DNA of 64,000 nucleotides from an uncultured Saprospiraceae bacterium. GTDB lineage: Bacteria > Bacteroidota > Bacteroidia > Chitinophagales > Saprospiraceae. Both the position numbers and the translations under genes were made by a program. The notes below the pieces were generated by a model. It did not search any database. It was not told where the DNA came from and saw nothing but the letters and a program-made list of their open reading frames with translations. This document shows positions 20,145 to 28,088 of this stretch, one piece after another. How positions within the stretch are numbered: position 1 is the first letter of the stretch; each line of letters begins with the position of its first letter. The stretch covers positions 62,001 through 126,000 of the forward strand of contig CALLWB010000068.1 of assembly GCA_938016265.1 (NCBI GenBank), read 5' to 3'.

Positions 20145-20696
20145 ATGGATAGCTTTAATGATAAAATTGCTGCAAAAACAGGTTCTTACAGCTTGCCAAT
20201 AAAATGCTTGACCTTCTCTTTGTTGTTATTTTTGCTAGTGAATTCTACTTGCATACAAACAGTTGACCACCAAAAAGAAGAACCGCCCATTCAAAATAGT
20301 CCACAAAGCCTTCCGGCAAATTCATACACCACAATGGCTGAAGACCATGTATATACGGTGGTAGAACAAATGCCCATGTTCCCCGGCTGCAACGAAGAAG
20401 ACTACCAAATCAGAAAAAAGTGTGCTGAAAAAGACATGCTCCGTTACCTCTATAAGCACTTAAAATACCCTCCACTTGCACGTGAACAAGGAATAGAATC
20501 CAATGTTGTAGTACGCTTTATCGTAGAAAAAGACGGCAGTCTCACCAACTTCAAAACGCTCAAAGGCGCACCCATTTTGGCAAACGAATACATCCGAGTA
20601 CTAAAGTCAATGCCCGATTGGCTACCAGGAAAACAAAAAGGGACTCCTGTTAGAGTCCAGTTTAACATTCCAATAAAAATTCATCTTGAAGAATGA
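20145..20696 (+). CDS. TonB-domain protein, third paralog
   Basis: A 183-residue protein with one N-terminal hydrophobic segment (about 22-39, containing VNSTCIQ, which could also be read as a lipobox), a short linker, then VVEQMPMFPGCNEEDYQIRKKCAEKDML and a TonB C-terminal domain (LKYPPLAREQGIESNVVVRFIVEKDG ... VRVQFNIPIKIHLEE). It shares the MPMFPGC/KKCAEK signature with 15307 and 16216 and is separated from them by two secreted-protein genes on the other strand. Partners unknown. Confidence 0.83.
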   Translation: MDSFNDKIAAKTGSYSLPIKCLTFSLLLFLLVNSTCIQTVDHQKEEPPIQNSPQSLPANSYTTMAEDHVYTVVEQMPMFPGCNEEDYQIRKKCAEKDMLRYLYKHLKYPPLAREQGIESNVVVRFIVEKDGSLTNFKTLKGAPILANEYIRVLKSMPDWLPGKQKGTPVRVQFNIPIKIHLEE

Positions 20697-20748
20697 AAAG
20701 TTCTAACGTCAAAAAACCATTCACCAGTCTACATTAACCATTTACTTG

Positions 20749-22257
20749 CTAATCAGTCGGTTTAAATTTTGCCAGCCAGATATCAGCTGTTTTGCTAGGA
20801 GCAAACAGGTTGTTGAGCTTACGCCCTGCTAGAAACAGCTCTTGATCAAACTGGTGGCCAGAGATCAAAACGCAGCCCTCCGCATCGACTTCCATTTCTG
20901 AGAGATTGAAGACTTGGGTGTTGACACGCAAAGATTGATCTCTGAGCAAAACGGAAGCGCCTTGAAAATTTTGGATTGGATTTTCGGTCGTCTCACTTTT
21001 GTCGTCCTTGATCCAGGTGATGGGTTCGCTGATGGTGCCCTCGGAATCCATTTTGATCAAATGCAGGCCGTCCTTGACAATCCGATAGTCTCCAAAAATG
21101 GACTCGCCTTCAAAAACACCAAGAATATATAAATTGCCATCCAATCCGTATCTGAATTTATAGGGAATTCCGCAGGAATTAATCGAACCGAATATCCTAT
21201 GCCAGAGATATTCCCCATCCATGTCATATTTGATCACGTATTGCGCTTCGCCTTCTGAACTTTCGATCGTTGCCAACTGAATGTCTAGGAAATCATTGAT
21301 ATTACCACAAGTATGTGTTCCAAAAATATAGACATTCCCTTCTTCATCCACCTCCATGTATGGACCGCCCGTATTGTCCGCCCAGAGAATTTCGCCTTGG
21401 TCATCCAACTTTATCAGAAATAAATCAGGGAAGGCTTCATTGATGGTTCTGAGTTTTATGTCTTCTACATACAGCGGGTCGCCATCGGCATACCTTCCTA
21501 GGACATAAACACTTCCCATTGCGTCCACCCCAAGCTCATAAACTTCTGCAAGATTGATTCTTCTTGTGAAAAGCTCATTGGCCCACAGCCGTTTGCCATC
21601 TGGCGAATATTTAATAACATAGATGTTAACGACCCTGGTAGACAGTTGAAAATTTAGTCCTTTTTTTCTCTCTTGGTCATGCCTTCCAATTGCTCCTCGA
21701 AAAGATAGGTAAGCATTCCCAACACCATCTACTTCCAATTTTGTGATGACATCATTGCCCAGAGCGCCCAACAGCTTTACCCATTCTACATCTCCAGTTG
21801 TCGAAACTTTCGCCAAAAAAGCATCTGCGCTTCGGTCCATCCCTGAGCTGTTCAAAAATTTGATCTGGTCGAGATAGGCATATTCATGGATGAAAGTCCC
21901 TGTCAAATAACAATTGCCTTTGAAGTCAATCTCCAGAAAATCAAATTTCAGATTGGACTGACTATTCAGGTTTTTTTTCCAGATCAGCTCCCCGTTGGCA
22001 TCGAATTTTGCCAGGAAAACGCCTACATTTTCAAGTGTTTGTTGATAGTTGTTGAGTCTGGCTGCGCCGAATTCAATAAAATCGCCTTCAAACTCTCCTA
22101 GCACATAACTATTTCCTTCATTGTCTACTTTTAGTGCTTTGATCCAGTCTTGATCAGCACTTCCAAATCCGGTAGCCCAATTCCAGGTATAATTTTGTCC
22201 ATAGGAAACGGCAAAAAAGAAAGGTAGCAGTAGAAAAATTAAAACTTGCTTACGCAA
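20749..22257 (-). CDS. Secreted beta-propeller (SBBP-like) protein
   Basis: 502 residues with a signal peptide (about 1-20, ending SYG-Q). Repeated units read roughly DxxGNxYVLGxFxG ... FLAKFDANGELIWKK (for example GNSYVLGEFEGDF, GNCYLTGTFIHEY, GSVYVLGRYADGD, GNVYIFGTHTCGN). This is the pattern of SBBP-type beta-propellers common in Bacteroidota secreted proteins. No T9SS sorting domain is visible; the protein ends DIWLAKFKPTD. Function unknown; binding or scaffold rather than catalysis is likely. A lone gene whose start lies near the divergent Ntox23-like gene. Confidence 0.75.
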   Translation of the reverse strand: MRKQVLIFLLLPFFFAVSYGQNYTWNWATGFGSADQDWIKALKVDNEGNSYVLGEFEGDFIEFGAARLNNYQQTLENVGVFLAKFDANGELIWKKNLNSQSNLKFDFLEIDFKGNCYLTGTFIHEYAYLDQIKFLNSSGMDRSADAFLAKVSTTGDVEWVKLLGALGNDVITKLEVDGVGNAYLSFRGAIGRHDQERKKGLNFQLSTRVVNIYVIKYSPDGKRLWANELFTRRINLAEVYELGVDAMGSVYVLGRYADGDPLYVEDIKLRTINEAFPDLFLIKLDDQGEILWADNTGGPYMEVDEEGNVYIFGTHTCGNINDFLDIQLATIESSEGEAQYVIKYDMDGEYLWHRIFGSINSCGIPYKFRYGLDGNLYILGVFEGESIFGDYRIVKDGLHLIKMDSEGTISEPITWIKDDKSETTENPIQNFQGASVLLRDQSLRVNTQVFNLSEMEVDAEGCVLISGHQFDQELFLAGRKLNNLFAPSKTADIWLAKFKPTD

Positions 22258-22402
22258 AATGATACTTTTAATGATGTTGTTAATACGCTATTGTTCTAGA
22301 GTATATTCAAATATTCAGCCAAAGTAGAACACAAACAGTACAATTTAAATATTGTTGTTGGAATTCGTCAATTGTGGTTCGATTTTTTCTTATCATGTTG
22401 CG

Positions 22403-23341
22403 ATGAAACGAACTTTTTATCCTTTTTTATTAATGCTTTGTTTTCTTTATTGCCCCTTGGCAGAGGCGCAAATCAAACTGACGGAAGACCTGGGTGGAAC
22501 GGTCGGGCTAACCGTCAATTTTGGAACAAAAGTCAATAGACTGGGACTGCAGGTCGGCGCCTATTATGCGAAGTCTGTTGTACAGATCAATTCAGGTCTT
22601 CGGGTCTACTATAGCCTCAACAGCTATGGGCCAAAAGGCAATCGGGCAGAGTTTATGCTATCTTTTGGCGCATTGCTTGGATATGGCGAGACGGACACCC
22701 TAAGCAACCCATTCATCCATCCACTAAGCAATCAAACCATTCACCGTTATGGTGTCGCCTATGCCTACAACATTTACCTTGATCAAGTAAAAACAAGCCA
22801 AAGTACTGGCACGCTCGCCCTTCATTTTCCCAATACCGAAATCATGGTCGAAAATGACATTTTATCTGGAAGTGGCAAGGACGAATACCGCACAGGCGCA
22901 TTACAAATAGCGTACTATTATCAGCAAAAAACAAGACTTTCTCTGAATGCGATTACCTGGACCGGATGTCTTCGAAATGATAATAAAAAGAGGGTTCGAG
23001 AAAGTGATTACCCGGCGCGGTTTGGTTATTTTGATATCTCCGGTTGTCCTTATGGTGGAATTTCGCATGGCATCTTTGGCGCACAAGTGCAGTATGCATT
23101 GCCTTATGCGCAGGTCGCATCGGTGATGGTCGGAGCAGATTCTGAAAAAATCAGACACGCTTTGCAAAATAAATTCATGCACGACATGCCGATGGTTCCT
23201 AAGAAATGGAATACCGCGGAGAATCCGCACATTCCTATGGTGGCTGATGATGGAAATCCTTTTTTGTTTAAGCCTGGGCAGAAACTTCGCCCGAATAAGT
23301 TCTTCTTGGATTTTGGTTTTAATCCTACGGTGTTTTATTGA
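22403..23341 (+). CDS. Ntox23-like (polymorphic toxin type 23) secreted protein
   Basis: 312 residues from the ATG at 22403, giving a clear signal peptide (MKRTFYPFLLMLCFLYCPLAEA-Q); an upstream TTG at 22352 would add a poor N-terminus. The body follows the pattern I associate with Ntox23-type proteins: GGTVGLTVNFGTKVNRLG, an MVENDILSGSGKDEYRTG segment, PYGGISHGIFG, and GADSEKIRHALQNKFMHDM followed by PKK. Conserved D, E, R and H in these segments would be candidate active residues. It lacks a delivery domain or adjacent immunity gene, so a toxin role is inference from family name; an outer-membrane barrel-like role is an alternative. Confidence 0.6.
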   Translation: MKRTFYPFLLMLCFLYCPLAEAQIKLTEDLGGTVGLTVNFGTKVNRLGLQVGAYYAKSVVQINSGLRVYYSLNSYGPKGNRAEFMLSFGALLGYGETDTLSNPFIHPLSNQTIHRYGVAYAYNIYLDQVKTSQSTGTLALHFPNTEIMVENDILSGSGKDEYRTGALQIAYYYQQKTRLSLNAITWTGCLRNDNKKRVRESDYPARFGYFDISGCPYGGISHGIFGAQVQYALPYAQVASVMVGADSEKIRHALQNKFMHDMPMVPKKWNTAENPHIPMVADDGNPFLFKPGQKLRPNKFFLDFGFNPTVFY

Positions 23342-23382
23342 TCCAATCCCCACTATTCTACGTCCCTCTAGCTGCTACCAAT

Positions 23383-24543
23383 TCAAGGAATAATCCCCTG
23401 TCGCCACAAGCTGATTTGACCATTCCATGCTGGTTCTAGAAATGGCGATCGGCGCAGGATAAGTTGGCTGTCTATTCGATCAAAGAAGAAAGAGACTTTT
23501 GGGCGGGCGGAATTTTCTTCGTAGAACCAATATTCATACTCTCCTGTTTTTTCTACTTGTTTTGGCGCGCCAAAAATGGTGTAGATGAGGCCTCGGTCTG
23601 TTTTCCAGCCTGCTTTGTAGGTAGTAAAGTGGATGTTTGCCTGTTGAATTCTGTTGTAGTAATTTTTGATGAGGTAACGGGCGCGTTCTTTACTGCTGCT
23701 TCGGGCCAGCCAGAATTCATCCAGCGTTTCTTTTTTGTTTGGAGAAGCGTTTAGCTCTTTGTATTCTGCATTTTTTGTGATGTAGCGGATTGACAAAATC
23801 AAGTCTTCGATATCTGTCAATTTTGGAAACTCTGCATCGGCAACTTTCAAGAAGAACCCGTTTTTTGAATTTTGGGAATATTTAATAAAATATAAGCCTG
23901 CTTTATCAAAAAGATAAGGCTCCTTAATGGAATGCTTGGTAACCGGCCCTGAAGAACTAACAGGAATAAAGGAATACGTGGAACTGGCAGGTGGAGGCGC
24001 AGGAGTATAGCTGGTAGTAGTATACTGTATATAGATGTGTTGTATAGAGGGGTTTTCTGATTGGAATCGAAGGGCGCTCCCAATGTTTAGATAGCGATCA
24101 AAGAAGGGCGCGCCATCCACCGTTGTCGTCTTAAGATGTTGCCGACTGGCGGATAGATTATCTTCAGGGATTAAGAGGTCTTCAAATTGAAGGTTGTTGT
24201 CTAGGTCTATAATGCGGATGGCGACCGGGAATATTGAGTTTCTGATTGGTAGTGGGATGGGAATGACTTTTTCAGTTGGCAGTTTGACTTCTTCCTGATA
24301 GTCGAAAATTGGAGATTTACCACGGAAAGACTCGTAGACATTTACGGTGATTTCAAAATTGCCTTTGGGTAGTTTGATCAACAAATTTGTCAATTCGCCT
24401 TCCTGTTCTAACAACGCAGGTACGGAGAATTCCGGCTGGTAAACGGACAGTGGGCGATTGCCGAGTTGCTGACTCGCATGGCAACCTATTAAAAACAAAA
24501 CTATTCCCGTAAGGAAAAAAAATAAATTGTTTTTGTTCAACAT
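23383..24543 (-). CDS. GWxTD domain-containing lipoprotein
   Basis: 386 residues. A lipobox (FLIGC near residue 21) follows a hydrophobic N-terminus, so it is probably a lipoprotein. The C-terminal GWxTD domain is recognisable from KAGWKTDRGLIYTIFGAPKQVEKTGEYEYWFYEE. This domain is common in Bacteroidota and Acidobacteriota and its function is not established. The N-terminal half is beta-rich. It is followed on the same strand by nothing close; tatC lies upstream, 25 bases away, so the two may be co-transcribed. Confidence 0.85.
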   Translation of the reverse strand: MLNKNNLFFFLTGIVLFLIGCHASQQLGNRPLSVYQPEFSVPALLEQEGELTNLLIKLPKGNFEITVNVYESFRGKSPIFDYQEEVKLPTEKVIPIPLPIRNSIFPVAIRIIDLDNNLQFEDLLIPEDNLSASRQHLKTTTVDGAPFFDRYLNIGSALRFQSENPSIQHIYIQYTTTSYTPAPPPASSTYSFIPVSSSGPVTKHSIKEPYLFDKAGLYFIKYSQNSKNGFFLKVADAEFPKLTDIEDLILSIRYITKNAEYKELNASPNKKETLDEFWLARSSSKERARYLIKNYYNRIQQANIHFTTYKAGWKTDRGLIYTIFGAPKQVEKTGEYEYWFYEENSARPKVSFFFDRIDSQLILRRSPFLEPAWNGQISLWRQGIIP

Positions 24544-24568
24544 CTTATTTGGCTAGCAATGACAGGGA

Positions 24569-25402
24569 TTACGCCAAGGCAGCCTCCCGTTTTTTTGTTT
24601 CTCTGCCCGCAATGTAAATACTTATTTCATAAAGTAAATATAGCGGTGCTCCAATCAATATTTGTGTGACCACATCTGGAGGAGTGATAATGGCCGCTGC
24701 GATCAATAAAACCACAAAGGCATGTCGTCTGTATTTGCGCATCAACTCGGGCGTCACAAGACCAATCTTTGCCAGGTAATAAACCACCAAAGGCAACTCA
24801 AAAGCAAGACCTGTTGGGAGTGTAAACATGATCATATAATTCACAAACGAAGAAATTGTCACGGTATTGTTTACCTGGTTGATGTTATATCCCGCCAAAA
24901 AATTGACAGCAAACGGAGAGACGATATAATAGCCAAACAGGACTCCTGTAATAAACAACATTGAGCAGACAAAAACAACGCCTCTGGTTGATTGTTGTTC
25001 TTCGGCCAACAGTCCTGGTTTAATAAATTTCCAAAATTCATAAAATACGTACGGAAATGCTACAATAAATCCACCAATTACCGACACCTTAAGATGCAAC
25101 ATAAAAGCCTCCCCCAATTGAGTAGTAATCAATGAAAAGTTGAACGGCTCCATACACAATCGATCTCCCATACCCAGCGCAGTAGATAGCCAGCAAGAAA
25201 ATCGATAGGAAGGAAATTCCGGTGTCTTCACGGCAAAGATGATCTTATCAAAGACAAAATCCTTCATTAAAAACAAGATGGTACCCGCTATGATAATACT
25301 TACTATAGATCGCAGAAGATGTTTTCTTAATTCATCTAAATGGTCAAAAAAACTCATTTCGTCTTTTTGTTCTACAACAGCAACCTCCCTTTTTCCTGAC
25401 AT
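24569..25402 (-). CDS. tatC: Sec-independent protein translocase subunit TatC
   Basis: 277 residues with six predicted membrane helices and the conserved N-terminal MSFFDHLDELRKHLLRS (TatC signature HLxELRxR-like), FILYEF-like GFIVAFPYVFYEFWKFIKPGL, and LPLVVYYLAKIGLVTPELMRKYRRHAFV, including the typical loop segments. TatC recognises twin-arginine signal peptides and exports folded proteins. A roughly 40-residue insertion between the first two helices (SYRFSCWLSTALGMGDRLCMEPFN region) is usual in Bacteroidota. tatA/B are not adjacent. Confidence 0.95.
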   Translation of the reverse strand: MSGKREVAVVEQKDEMSFFDHLDELRKHLLRSIVSIIIAGTILFLMKDFVFDKIIFAVKTPEFPSYRFSCWLSTALGMGDRLCMEPFNFSLITTQLGEAFMLHLKVSVIGGFIVAFPYVFYEFWKFIKPGLLAEEQQSTRGVVFVCSMLFITGVLFGYYIVSPFAVNFLAGYNINQVNNTVTISSFVNYMIMFTLPTGLAFELPLVVYYLAKIGLVTPELMRKYRRHAFVVLLIAAAIITPPDVVTQILIGAPLYLLYEISIYIAGRETKKREAALA

Positions 25403-25717
25403 TATTTTTCTGGTTATTTGTGTATTAAGTTAGTGGTTATTGGGCTACTTGGTTTTGGTCTTGGGAATATTCTTCCCGAGTGTCAACAAAAATAATAAAT
25501 TGTTGGTAGTTATGTGATAATCCCCACTATTTTTAACCAGAAGTCGATCTGTTGTATAGGTTATTCGCTTGGCCTTCACTATGGTCTCCTTGACTTCGAT
25601 CTGTCTCCTTGCGACGGTGTCGCTCCAAACAAACAATGGCCAACAAGCAGAATTCTCGCAAGGAAAACAAAAACAGCCACCTGAAGATCTCCTTCAAATG
25701 GCTGTTCTGATAAAAAA
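25403..25717. other. Intergenic region holding a minus-strand terminator
   Basis: Between tatC and the possible tail of the small lipoprotein gene. Apart from the terminator at 25672-25706 I see no gene; ORFs crossing this stretch run through the terminator stem and look accidental. Confidence 0.5.
25672..25706 (-). terminator. Intrinsic terminator, minus strand
   Basis: On the minus strand AACAGCCATTTGAAG pairs with CTTCAGGTGGCTGTT as a 15-bp stem with two G-U pairs, followed by TTTTGTTTT. It implies that a transcribed gene ends just to the right, although the nearest intact stop codon is that of the small lipoprotein 290 bases away. Confidence 0.75.
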
Positions 25718-25998
25718 CTAAACAATTTCTAATTTGTCGATTAGTGATGGGAGAATAAGGTATAACCAAGCTCCTGGAGATTTCTACCTGGATCTGAGGG
25801 CGACCTGTCCAACCAACGTTGGTATGAGTAGCACCGCTGCTTGCGCAAGTATTCAAGAATTCTCGTCCAGATAAAATTATTTTACGATATACCTTCAACT
25901 TGCCGGTTGTTCCTAAAGTTACCTTTACATCCACCCGGTCTTTTTGAGATTTGTAGGAGCATAATTCAACGAGCTTGTGCGCTTGTTGTCTTCTCTTT
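25718..25998 (-). pseudogene. Possible frameshifted C-terminal part of the adjacent lipoprotein gene
   Basis: Directly after the lipoprotein stop (25999-26001) protein-like sequence continues in other frames. A -1 shift at the A7 run (26005-26011) reads into REDNKRTSSLNYAPTNLKK, the next frame gives DVKVTLGTTGKLKVYRKIIL and SSGATHTNVGWTGRPQIQVE, and a third gives ILPSLIDKLEIV before a stop at 25718-25720, twelve bases before an intrinsic terminator. I read this as a decayed or mis-sequenced gene end; it may instead be chance open frames. Confidence 0.3.
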
Positions 25999-26388
25999 CT
26001 AATCTTTTTTTACCAGTTTGTAAGAAACCACTCCCTCCTGAAATGAAGTAGATTTGATAGAGATCTGTGCAATGTCTGCAGTCTCTTGTGGTCCAAGGAT
26101 TGCAGTCACATCATTTCCAGCTGCACGATAATTAGGTACTTCGAAGAAAGGAAGTAACTTGTACCTCTCAGCGTCATAGTCCGCCAAAACAGCATCTTTT
26201 TCAGACTCAATCAATAACGTTACAGAGTTTAGTCCACTCTCGTCAGTAATTGTTACCTCCTTTGCAAATCGAAGTGTCTCTTCCATTGTTGGAGTTTCTT
26301 CGATCATTTCGTTTCTTTCGCAGGAAGTCATAAATAAAGAGACCAAGATTGTTAATCCTACCAGAAAACTTAAATTAAATTTTTTCAT
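25999..26388 (-). CDS. Small lipoprotein of unknown function, possibly truncated
   Basis: 129 residues as read, with a lipoprotein signal (MKKFNLSFLVGLTILVSLFMTSC; lipobox MTSC near residue 23). The mature part starts acidic (ERNEMIEETPTMEE) and then looks beta-rich. I recognise no domain. The stop codon follows a seven-base A run, and coding-like sequence continues beyond it in other frames up to a strong terminator, so the natural protein may be longer. Next to the 15-bp tandem repeat region on its upstream side. Confidence 0.65.
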   Translation of the reverse strand: MKKFNLSFLVGLTILVSLFMTSCERNEMIEETPTMEETLRFAKEVTITDESGLNSVTLLIESEKDAVLADYDAERYKLLPFFEVPNYRAAGNDVTAILGPQETADIAQISIKSTSFQEGVVSYKLVKKD

Positions 26389-26814
26389 TGTTAATGAATT
26401 TTTATGGGGTTAAAAAGTATTGCGTACTCTATTTTGGCTTTTCCGCATCGACCATTTGGATCCAATAAAACGTTAATTCAATACTATGTACATTGGTATT
26501 AAATTTCGTTACCAAAAACAAACTTCAAAGTTATCAAAGCCCAAAAACATTGGGCTATAGGCAGCAACCTGTCCTAAAAAAACAATTAGCAAACTTAAGT
26601 GCTGGAAAAGAAAAAAGGAGAGACTTTGGCTATTTAGGAATAAGACTTTCTTATTGAAAGGGATGTCTGAATTTAAGGTTTCCACTGGGCTGGCTTCCAC
26701 TGGGCTGGCTTCCACTGGGCTGGCTTCCACTGGGCTGGCTTCCACTGGGCTGGCTTCCAGGAAAACCCTTCGGCGGGCGCTGTGGCTTTGTTTTTAGCTT
26801 CTACTTTATATTAA
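26389..26814. other. Intergenic region with 15-bp tandem repeat array
   Basis: About 425 bases between the small lipoprotein gene and the O-antigen ligase gene, both on the minus strand. It holds the five-unit array at 26680-26754. An ORF reading MEASPVEASPVE across it is a by-product of the repeat. Confidence 0.7.
26680..26754 (-). repeat. 15-bp tandem repeat, five exact units
   Basis: Five perfect copies of TTCCACTGGGCTGGC followed by TTCCAG. The reverse complement of the same unit occurs twice at 3535-3564, and both arrays share the flank TCCTGGAA. Looks like a variable-number tandem repeat dispersed at intergenic sites. Confidence 0.9.
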
Positions 26815-28032
26815 CTACTTTCTACTACTTAAATAATGAAGCATTAACAGTACAAAAAACAGGTAAAATGCCGTTCCAATGGCTGTCTCAATCGTCGCCT
26901 CCACCATAAATGAACAGAGCACAACAACATGGAAAACCAAAAACAGACCATCCCTAAAATTGGACCGATAAAACAATGGAAGAAGAAAACAAAAAAGGAA
27001 TACTAACAAACCCAATATCCCTGTACCAACATAAAAAAACAGAAACTGATTGTGAGGTAACTTTGTAGGAATCTCCGGATAGTGTTTTTGATATGCCGTA
27101 TGAAGCTCGGTGGGAAGGTCGCCTGTTCCAACACCAATGATGGGGTTGGAGCTGGTTGCCTTAAGGGCCATTTCGTAGGAGATCATTCGTTGAGTAAAGG
27201 AATAGTCCCCGATTTTTCCCTCTTGATATTGTCGATAATCGTGTCGGGTGAGGTAGACTTGTGCTTGAAAAGCAGGAACAAAAAAGAAAGCCAGAACAGG
27301 CAACAACAAAATGCCAAGGAGCCCAAAAATACCGAGAATGTATCGCCGCTCCAACAAAATATTCCGAACAATCAATACAAAAATAGCCGCATACAATGCC
27401 AAAAGACCGCTACGTACAGAAAGGAAATGGATAAAGACAAAAAGAAATCCAGTCATCAACAAAATCAACCACCTCTCCCATTTATACTTCAAAACAAAAT
27501 CGTCCGACCATAACTGAAAACCCGCCAATATGCCTAGGGCCGCCAACAAACTAAACCGAATATGGTTGATCGGTGTATCCATTGCACGACCTTGCTTGAT
27601 CCCATCCAAGATCTCCGCACTATGCATAAAATAGTTGATCAGCACCCCAATTCCCGAAAGGGTCATCAAAACCAACAGAAAATAAAAGATACTGTGGTAC
27701 TGTTTTTTTGTAAAAGAAGGGAGCCCAGCAAAGGCCAAAGGAAGTAACAAAAACGGCAGTTTTATCCGCAACCGCTCCTGCAAATATTCAAGATCACTAG
27801 AGTACAGACCGCCAAACAAAGAAATAAAAAAGATAATAGTAATCGCGACATAAGCCTTATTGCCCCAAAAATTGGACAACACCTGCTTGAAATCCCGTTG
27901 TACTACTCCAACAGCAATCAATCCAATCATACTTACCGTCAATAAAAATTTAGAGGCCAAAAAGCCTACTAGTAAAAGCAGGCAAAAGCCAAAGGCAAGG
28001 TGCTGACGAATTTGGTTTTCAGATTTTTCCAA
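26815..28032 (-). CDS. O-antigen ligase / polymerase family membrane protein (Wzy_C domain)
   Basis: 405 residues with about ten membrane helices. The Wzy_C-type periplasmic loop is recognisable in RMISYEMALKATSSNPIIGVGTGDLPTELHTAYQKHYPEIPTKLPHNQFLFFYVGTGILG, with the usual GxGxG and PHNQ (His) elements; an earlier Arg-containing segment (SVRSGLLALYAAIFVL) is also typical. Members ligate or polymerise surface polysaccharides. It lies 56 bases downstream of the FAD oxidoreductase gene on the same strand, which may belong to the same surface-glycan pathway. Confidence 0.87.
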   Translation of the reverse strand: MEKSENQIRQHLAFGFCLLLLVGFLASKFLLTVSMIGLIAVGVVQRDFKQVLSNFWGNKAYVAITIIFFISLFGGLYSSDLEYLQERLRIKLPFLLLPLAFAGLPSFTKKQYHSIFYFLLVLMTLSGIGVLINYFMHSAEILDGIKQGRAMDTPINHIRFSLLAALGILAGFQLWSDDFVLKYKWERWLILLMTGFLFVFIHFLSVRSGLLALYAAIFVLIVRNILLERRYILGIFGLLGILLLPVLAFFFVPAFQAQVYLTRHDYRQYQEGKIGDYSFTQRMISYEMALKATSSNPIIGVGTGDLPTELHTAYQKHYPEIPTKLPHNQFLFFYVGTGILGLLVFLFCFLLPLFYRSNFRDGLFLVFHVVVLCSFMVEATIETAIGTAFYLFFVLLMLHYLSSRK

Positions 28033-28088
28033 AATGCGAATAGGTAATGTCGGTTATTGGAGACAAGTAGAAAACGGGCCAAAGCCAA

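Noticed and set aside
25533-25934. 133-codon minus-strand ORF as an intact gene
   Set aside because: It starts at a GTG without support and its C-terminal third runs through the terminator stem at 25672-25706. I kept only the possibility of a frameshifted gene remnant.
26509-26745. ORF reading MEASPVEASPVE... on the minus strand
   Set aside because: Its N-terminus is just the 15-bp tandem repeat translated; the rest has no coding character and the repeat occurs elsewhere out of any ORF.
26680-26754. CRISPR array
   Set aside because: The units are directly adjacent with no spacers and are only 15 bp, so this is a simple tandem repeat.
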